The notes beneath the pieces were generated by a model that was not told the origin of the DNA, made no database searches, and saw nothing but the letters and a program-made list of their open reading frames with translations. The translations under genes and the position numbers were made by a program. A DNA stretch of 64,000 nucleotides, taken from the NCBI GenBank assembly GCA_942492735.1, contig OW818648.1:310001-374000 (forward strand), written 5' to 3'. The DNA comes from Sporobacter sp942492735. Its GTDB lineage: Bacteria; Bacillota; Clostridia; Oscillospirales; Oscillospiraceae. Positions within the stretch are counted from its first letter, which is position 1. Every line of letters begins with the position of its first letter. Shown one piece after another: positions 61,041-64,000 of the stretch.

Positions 61041-61769
61041 TTAGACGGGTGGTCTGTCGTCAGACCAGGTGAGATAAGGCTCCGGGCATGGCGGAACAGG
61101 ATCTAGTTCCCGTTCAAGTGCATACATTTTATGATACGTCGTCGGTTTATCTCTCTTTATGCCTGTGTAACCCGGCATTTTATCCGCTCCGCCCTGCATA
61201 TTCTCCGGAATCTGATAGTCTACCCAGCTCTTATAAAATGGGCAGCGGAATAAGCGGTACCAATGGTAATGCCAGATCTTCCATTCGCCGTCTTCCTTAA
61301 TAAAGTCCGCGGCAATACGTCCCCAGACCCATGTTGCTACAGGCATCGCCTCAGTGGTGAATATCTCTCCCATACGAGGGTCGGTTTCGTGTCCGGGACA
61401 GTGCCAGACACCTCTGGCTGTTTGGCCGTCGCCTGCGACAATAATCTGCGGTGAGCTGAGGTTATGCTCAAACATAACGCCTTCAGCTGGTCCGGAGCCA
61501 AAGATGTCCTCATACATCTTTTTTATGTGGTCGTATCCGATATAAACGCCGTGATCGGCAATTTCCGCACTAGAATCTGCTCTGTCGGCAAAAAACAGGT
61601 AATGATTCCTCTGGCTGAGGATGCCCTCCTTATAACTGCGGATATGACAGGTCATGTACTTGCCCATCAGCCTCTGAATATCATTATAATCATTTAGACG
61701 CCGAACCTCTTTTGTTGTGGCTTCCAGCTGCGCAGCCAGCAGCTCAACTCTTTCCTCAAGTGTGCTCAT
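61041..61769 (-). CDS. SnoaL-like (NTF2 fold) protein, second copy
   Basis: About 242 residues. N-terminal coiled coil (about 3-25, LEERVELLAAQLEATTKEVRRL in parts), a SnoaL-like domain with YNDIQRLMGKYMTCHIRSYKEG and FIKEDGEWKIWHYHWYRLFRC (in parts), and a Pro-rich tail. It has the same layout as 27949-28683 and shares DxxEIxxLM and ENGEWKI-type segments with it. ATG at 61769 with AAAGGAG 8 bases upstream; an earlier in-frame ATG overlaps that SD. It follows the UGSC-like gene by 56 bp as its operon partner, divergent from a LysR gene. Probable ring-compound dehydratase, isomerase or binding protein; not proven. Confidence 0.82.
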   Translation of the reverse strand: MSTLEERVELLAAQLEATTKEVRRLNDYNDIQRLMGKYMTCHIRSYKEGILSQRNHYLFFADRADSSAEIADHGVYIGYDHIKKMYEDIFGSGPAEGVMFEHNLSSPQIIVAGDGQTARGVWHCPGHETDPRMGEIFTTEAMPVATWVWGRIAADFIKEDGEWKIWHYHWYRLFRCPFYKSWVDYQIPENMQGGADKMPGYTGIKRDKPTTYHKMYALERELDPVPPCPEPYLTWSDDRPPV

Positions 61770-61825
61770 GCGATTATCTCCTTTACACGCTGATGCCGAA
61801 TGCTTGAAACAGTGCGGCATTCAGA

Positions 61826-63499
61826 TCAGTAATTTATATATTCGGGGGTCAAATGACCGTATTTATCCGTCAAGGCATCCCAGTTTTTCGGAAGCTCTGC
61901 CTTTTTGCAAACTGGGCCGCCGTGGTCGCCGCCGCCCAAAAAGGCCATGCCCCAATCACGCCCGCCCACCACGATGAACATATGTTCCAGATTCCAGAAC
62001 AGCGGCGCGGAGTGCGCAAGACCAGTGGCTGGGTATACAAGACCACGACGCGGGTGGTTATTGGCAATTGCCGCACGGGGAATTTCCGATGACGGTCGGC
62101 GGTTGTATTCCTTCATATAGGTCAGTATATCTGCCTTTGAATATCCCGCCTCTGCAAAGAGTCTGGCACTCTCCGGCGGCAGAACAACCATTGCGCCGAC
62201 ATCAAAACCGCCATGCCAGAGTGTGCACAGTCTTCCAAGTGTAGCGCTGACGTTGACTGTTGGAAGCTGCGTGTATTCGCTCGGCCAGAACAGCGAAACA
62301 CATGAGTCGTTTTTGTCATAGCTGTATTCCGTTTGCAGGGGTGCCCAAGGACTTTCCTCCTCGTTCTCGGCCAAGCAGATACCAAAGCGGCAAGCACTGC
62401 CCGGACCGCTCATATCTTCCTGCTGAGAACGGCAGCCGGATATATTCATTATTAAGTACGCAAGTGCCCTGGACAGGCAGGAACTCGGCTTCGTATACGG
62501 AGAAAGCAGGTTGCGGTCTGAGTTGATGCCCAGCACCTTGCGGATAGGGCCGCTGACCACGATTGTCGGAGACCAGCCGGCATTTGAGCAGGTCCAACCC
62601 TCCAGCTGTATGATGTTGTCGGCCATCCCTTCGACCATGGCAATGAGCAGCGGCATATATGTGGGCAGACAACCTGCCATGAGACCATTAATTGCGATTT
62701 TTTCCACGGTGGCCTTACCCATCATAGGCGGTAGTTCTGCTACCACATAATCGCGCGGCAAATCGGTGCCTGCCAGCATATCTGCCACAGCCTCCTCGGT
62801 TGGAGGAACCACCGGCGTTCCGTTGGTCCAGCCGTGGCGGTAGAAACAGTCATTAATCTCCTCCAACGTGCCTGTAAAAACGAAATCCGACCAGTCCTTC
62901 GCCGGGGTCGGAGCCTTTTCCGTTTCAGTCAGCGGCTTGATTACGGCCTCAATGATCTTCGGCAGCATGTCAGAGATCGTCCTTCGATATGTCTTTACGG
63001 TCCATTCACCACAATCAACACCGTTCGGCACAAAGCCAGGGCCGTCATAGGTGACGATGCGCAGGCCGGGGTAAGACCGCGCGACCGCACCCTTCGACGC
63101 CGAGGACAGGTACTGATGTTTGGACAACAGCACGGCGGGCTTTCCTATTTTTTCGATGTTGGCGAATATGTACCCCATGTATAGAGCGCACGAACCCATG
63201 TCGGCTCCGACGCCGATTACAACATCAACGCTTTCCAGCCACTTTTTGAATTCCGGGTAATTCACAGGGTCTTTCTCTATCTCGCAGGTATCCACAATAT
63301 AGGTGTAATGCGTGTATTTTGTATCAGGTAGAACCTCGGTCAGCTGACGCTCCAGCTCCCGCATAAAAAAGGGATGATATTCTTTAAAGGAGGCGTAGAG
63401 CCCGATTGTTTTTCCCTTTAATGTCTCAGGTCTAATGTTTATGGGCTTCTTGACGAGATAATCGCTCCTCGCCCAGGGCGATAATACTGTGTAATTCAT
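61826..63499 (-). CDS. UGSC-family-like protein lacking the selenocysteine/cysteine, second copy
   Basis: 557 residues, paralogue of 51717-53402 over the whole length (both begin with VLSPWA and share GKTIG, HGWTNG-PxxPPT, LPPMxGKATVEKIAxNxxMAGCLPTY). The UGSC position reads Met101-Gly-Ser-Cys104 (VIGVGADMGSC), encoded by ATG, so here too the redox pair is reduced to one cysteine. The N-terminal domain (about 25-190) is UGSC-like; the C-terminal domain (about 225-557) is uncharacterised. No signal peptide. GGAGG lies 12 bases from ATG. First gene of a two-gene unit with the SnoaL-like gene, divergent from LysR at 63779, the classic LysR target layout. Confidence 0.75.
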   Translation of the reverse strand: MNYTVLSPWARSDYLVKKPINIRPETLKGKTIGLYASFKEYHPFFMRELERQLTEVLPDTKYTHYTYIVDTCEIEKDPVNYPEFKKWLESVDVVIGVGADMGSCALYMGYIFANIEKIGKPAVLLSKHQYLSSASKGAVARSYPGLRIVTYDGPGFVPNGVDCGEWTVKTYRRTISDMLPKIIEAVIKPLTETEKAPTPAKDWSDFVFTGTLEEINDCFYRHGWTNGTPVVPPTEEAVADMLAGTDLPRDYVVAELPPMMGKATVEKIAINGLMAGCLPTYMPLLIAMVEGMADNIIQLEGWTCSNAGWSPTIVVSGPIRKVLGINSDRNLLSPYTKPSSCLSRALAYLIMNISGCRSQQEDMSGPGSACRFGICLAENEEESPWAPLQTEYSYDKNDSCVSLFWPSEYTQLPTVNVSATLGRLCTLWHGGFDVGAMVVLPPESARLFAEAGYSKADILTYMKEYNRRPSSEIPRAAIANNHPRRGLVYPATGLAHSAPLFWNLEHMFIVVGGRDWGMAFLGGGDHGGPVCKKAELPKNWDALTDKYGHLTPEYINY

Positions 63500-63778
63500 G
63501 CTCGCTCATCTCCTCCCAAATGAGTATAGTCGTACGCCTTAACGTGTCGATATACTCCTCTAACTGCGCCGTACGGTTATGTCTATATGCACAAAATTGT
63601 TATGTATTTTTATTATTATATGTAAAATTTGACTTTATAAATTATTATAAACCCACTAATCATAACTGTCCAATTCAACTAAGCACATATAGTCATAACC
63701 AAAAGAACATAATTTTGCGCGCTCTATTGCCATCCGATGCAGGGGTTGCTATAATCCGAAAAGGAAGGGGTATGCCGT
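63500..63778. other. Divergent intergenic region between UGSC-like and LysR genes
   Basis: 279 bp, very AT-rich in the middle (63600-63660). The right end holds the LysR promoter (63727-63755). On the minus strand CATATAATAA near 63617-63626 could be a -10 for the UGSC-like gene, without a clear -35. No exact TTAT-N11-ATAA box linked to TTCACA was found here, unlike the five regulon promoters. Confidence 0.5.
63727..63755 (+). promoter_or_regulatory. Promoter of the LysR gene at 63779
   Basis: TTGCCA at 63727-63732, 17 bp, perfect TATAAT at 63750-63755; AAGGAAGGGG follows 9 bases before the start codon. Confidence 0.7.
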
Positions 63779-64000
63779 ATGTCAATCGATCTCGTACAAC
63801 TTAGATATTTCCGGGAGGTAGCCCGCCAACTGCATATCACAAAGGTCGCTCGGGAACTGCACATCACGCAGCCGGCACTGAGCAAGAGCATTGCGAAGCT
63901 CGAATCGGATATGGGTGTCAAGCTGTTCGACAGGGATGGGCAGCGTCTGCACCTGAATTCCTATGGAGAGGAAGTCCTTAAGCATACTGATTTTATACTG
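63779..64000 (+). CDS. LysR-family transcriptional regulator (partial)
   Basis: First 74 residues; cut by the right edge. The winged helix is complete (LVQLRYFREVARQLHITKVARELHITQPALSKSIAKLE in parts), typical of LysR proteins. ATG at 63779 chosen for AAGGAAGGGG and agreement with the family N-terminus; an ATG 7 bases earlier is in another frame and gives only a short peptide. It is divergent from the UGSC-like/SnoaL-like pair, its probable target, and is the second candidate regulator for the five-copy promoter element. Confidence 0.92.
   Translation, partial: MSIDLVQLRYFREVARQLHITKVARELHITQPALSKSIAKLESDMGVKLFDRDGQRLHLNSYGEEVLKHTDFIL

Noticed and set aside
51717..63499. In-frame TGA selenocysteine codons in the UGSC-like genes
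   Set aside because: The Sec position is GCC in one and ATG in the other, and both frames are open throughout, so neither is a selenoprotein.
63500..63778. A sixth copy of the LysR-type promoter element before the UGSC-like gene
   Set aside because: AT-rich TTAT and ATAA words occur, but none with an 11-bp spacer followed by TTCACA at the fixed distance.

Overview
The window looks like a piece of chromosome from an anaerobic, low-to-mid-GC Firmicute of the class Clostridia. The reasons are the lipoprotein signal peptides with short Ala/Ser/Thr-rich linkers, an S-layer-homology enzyme, the butyrate kinase/phosphotransbutyrylase pair, many oxygen-sensitive flavin/iron-sulfur oxidoreductases, strong GGAGG ribosome binding sites and frequent GTG/TTG starts. 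Almost everything reads on the minus strand. No rRNA, tRNA, CRISPR array, phage or transposase gene was seen. The species cannot be named from the sequence alone.

Left part (1-15.5 kb): the start of a sugar-type ABC ATPase cut by the left edge; a complete ribose/galactose-type ABC import operon (binding protein, a uroporphyrinogen-decarboxylase-like methyltransferase, permease, ATPase, permease; 751-7012) with a PucR-type regulator upstream (7272-8924); a small AT-rich HEYGH membrane protein; a 5'-nucleotidase with an S-layer anchor; an unknown lipoprotein; and an amidohydrolase. Two copies of a REP-like palindrome lie here.

Middle (15.5-42.5 kb): a probable operon (27041 down to 15586) of nitroreductase, MFS carrier, oligopeptide-type ABC importer and two old-yellow-enzyme (OYE) type Fe-S flavoenzymes. 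Next come a SnoaL-like protein with an SMP-30-like lactonase, then a large set (42514 down to 29882) of a Liv-type ABC importer, two fumarate-reductase-like flavoproteins, a third OYE-type enzyme, and an electron-input module made of a NuoG/GltD-like fusion and a shortened NuoF-like protein.

Right part (42.8-64 kb): CoA-transferase A/B, butyrate kinase, phosphotransbutyrylase, an MBL-fold hydrolase, a second type of CoA-transferase, a cytoplasmic molybdopterin oxidoreductase, an acyl-CoA thioesterase, a second oligopeptide-type ABC importer ending in a UGSC-like protein, TetR and LysR regulators, and a SnoaL-like/UGSC-like pair divergent from a second LysR gene cut by the right edge.

The genes read as a catabolic island for an unidentified organic acid or ring compound. 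Several importers bring it in, OYE and fumarate-reductase-like enzymes reduce it with NAD(P)H-derived electrons, CoA is moved on and off by transferases and a thioesterase, and Ptb/Buk harvests ATP. The strongest new signal is a promoter element of about 78 bp found five times (553-630, 29722-29798, 44186-44263, 46351-46428, 51647-51723). Each copy has a LysR-type box TTAT-N11-ATAA, then 29-30 bp, then TTCACA-N17/18-TANNAT. It ties the first ATPase, the lactonase/SnoaL pair, the CoA-transferase, Ptb/Buk and the thioesterase/molybdoenzyme into one putative regulon. The second notable point is a pair of UGSC-family-like proteins that both lack the selenocysteine/cysteine of the UGSC motif. All functions are inferred from sequence; the substrate is unknown.
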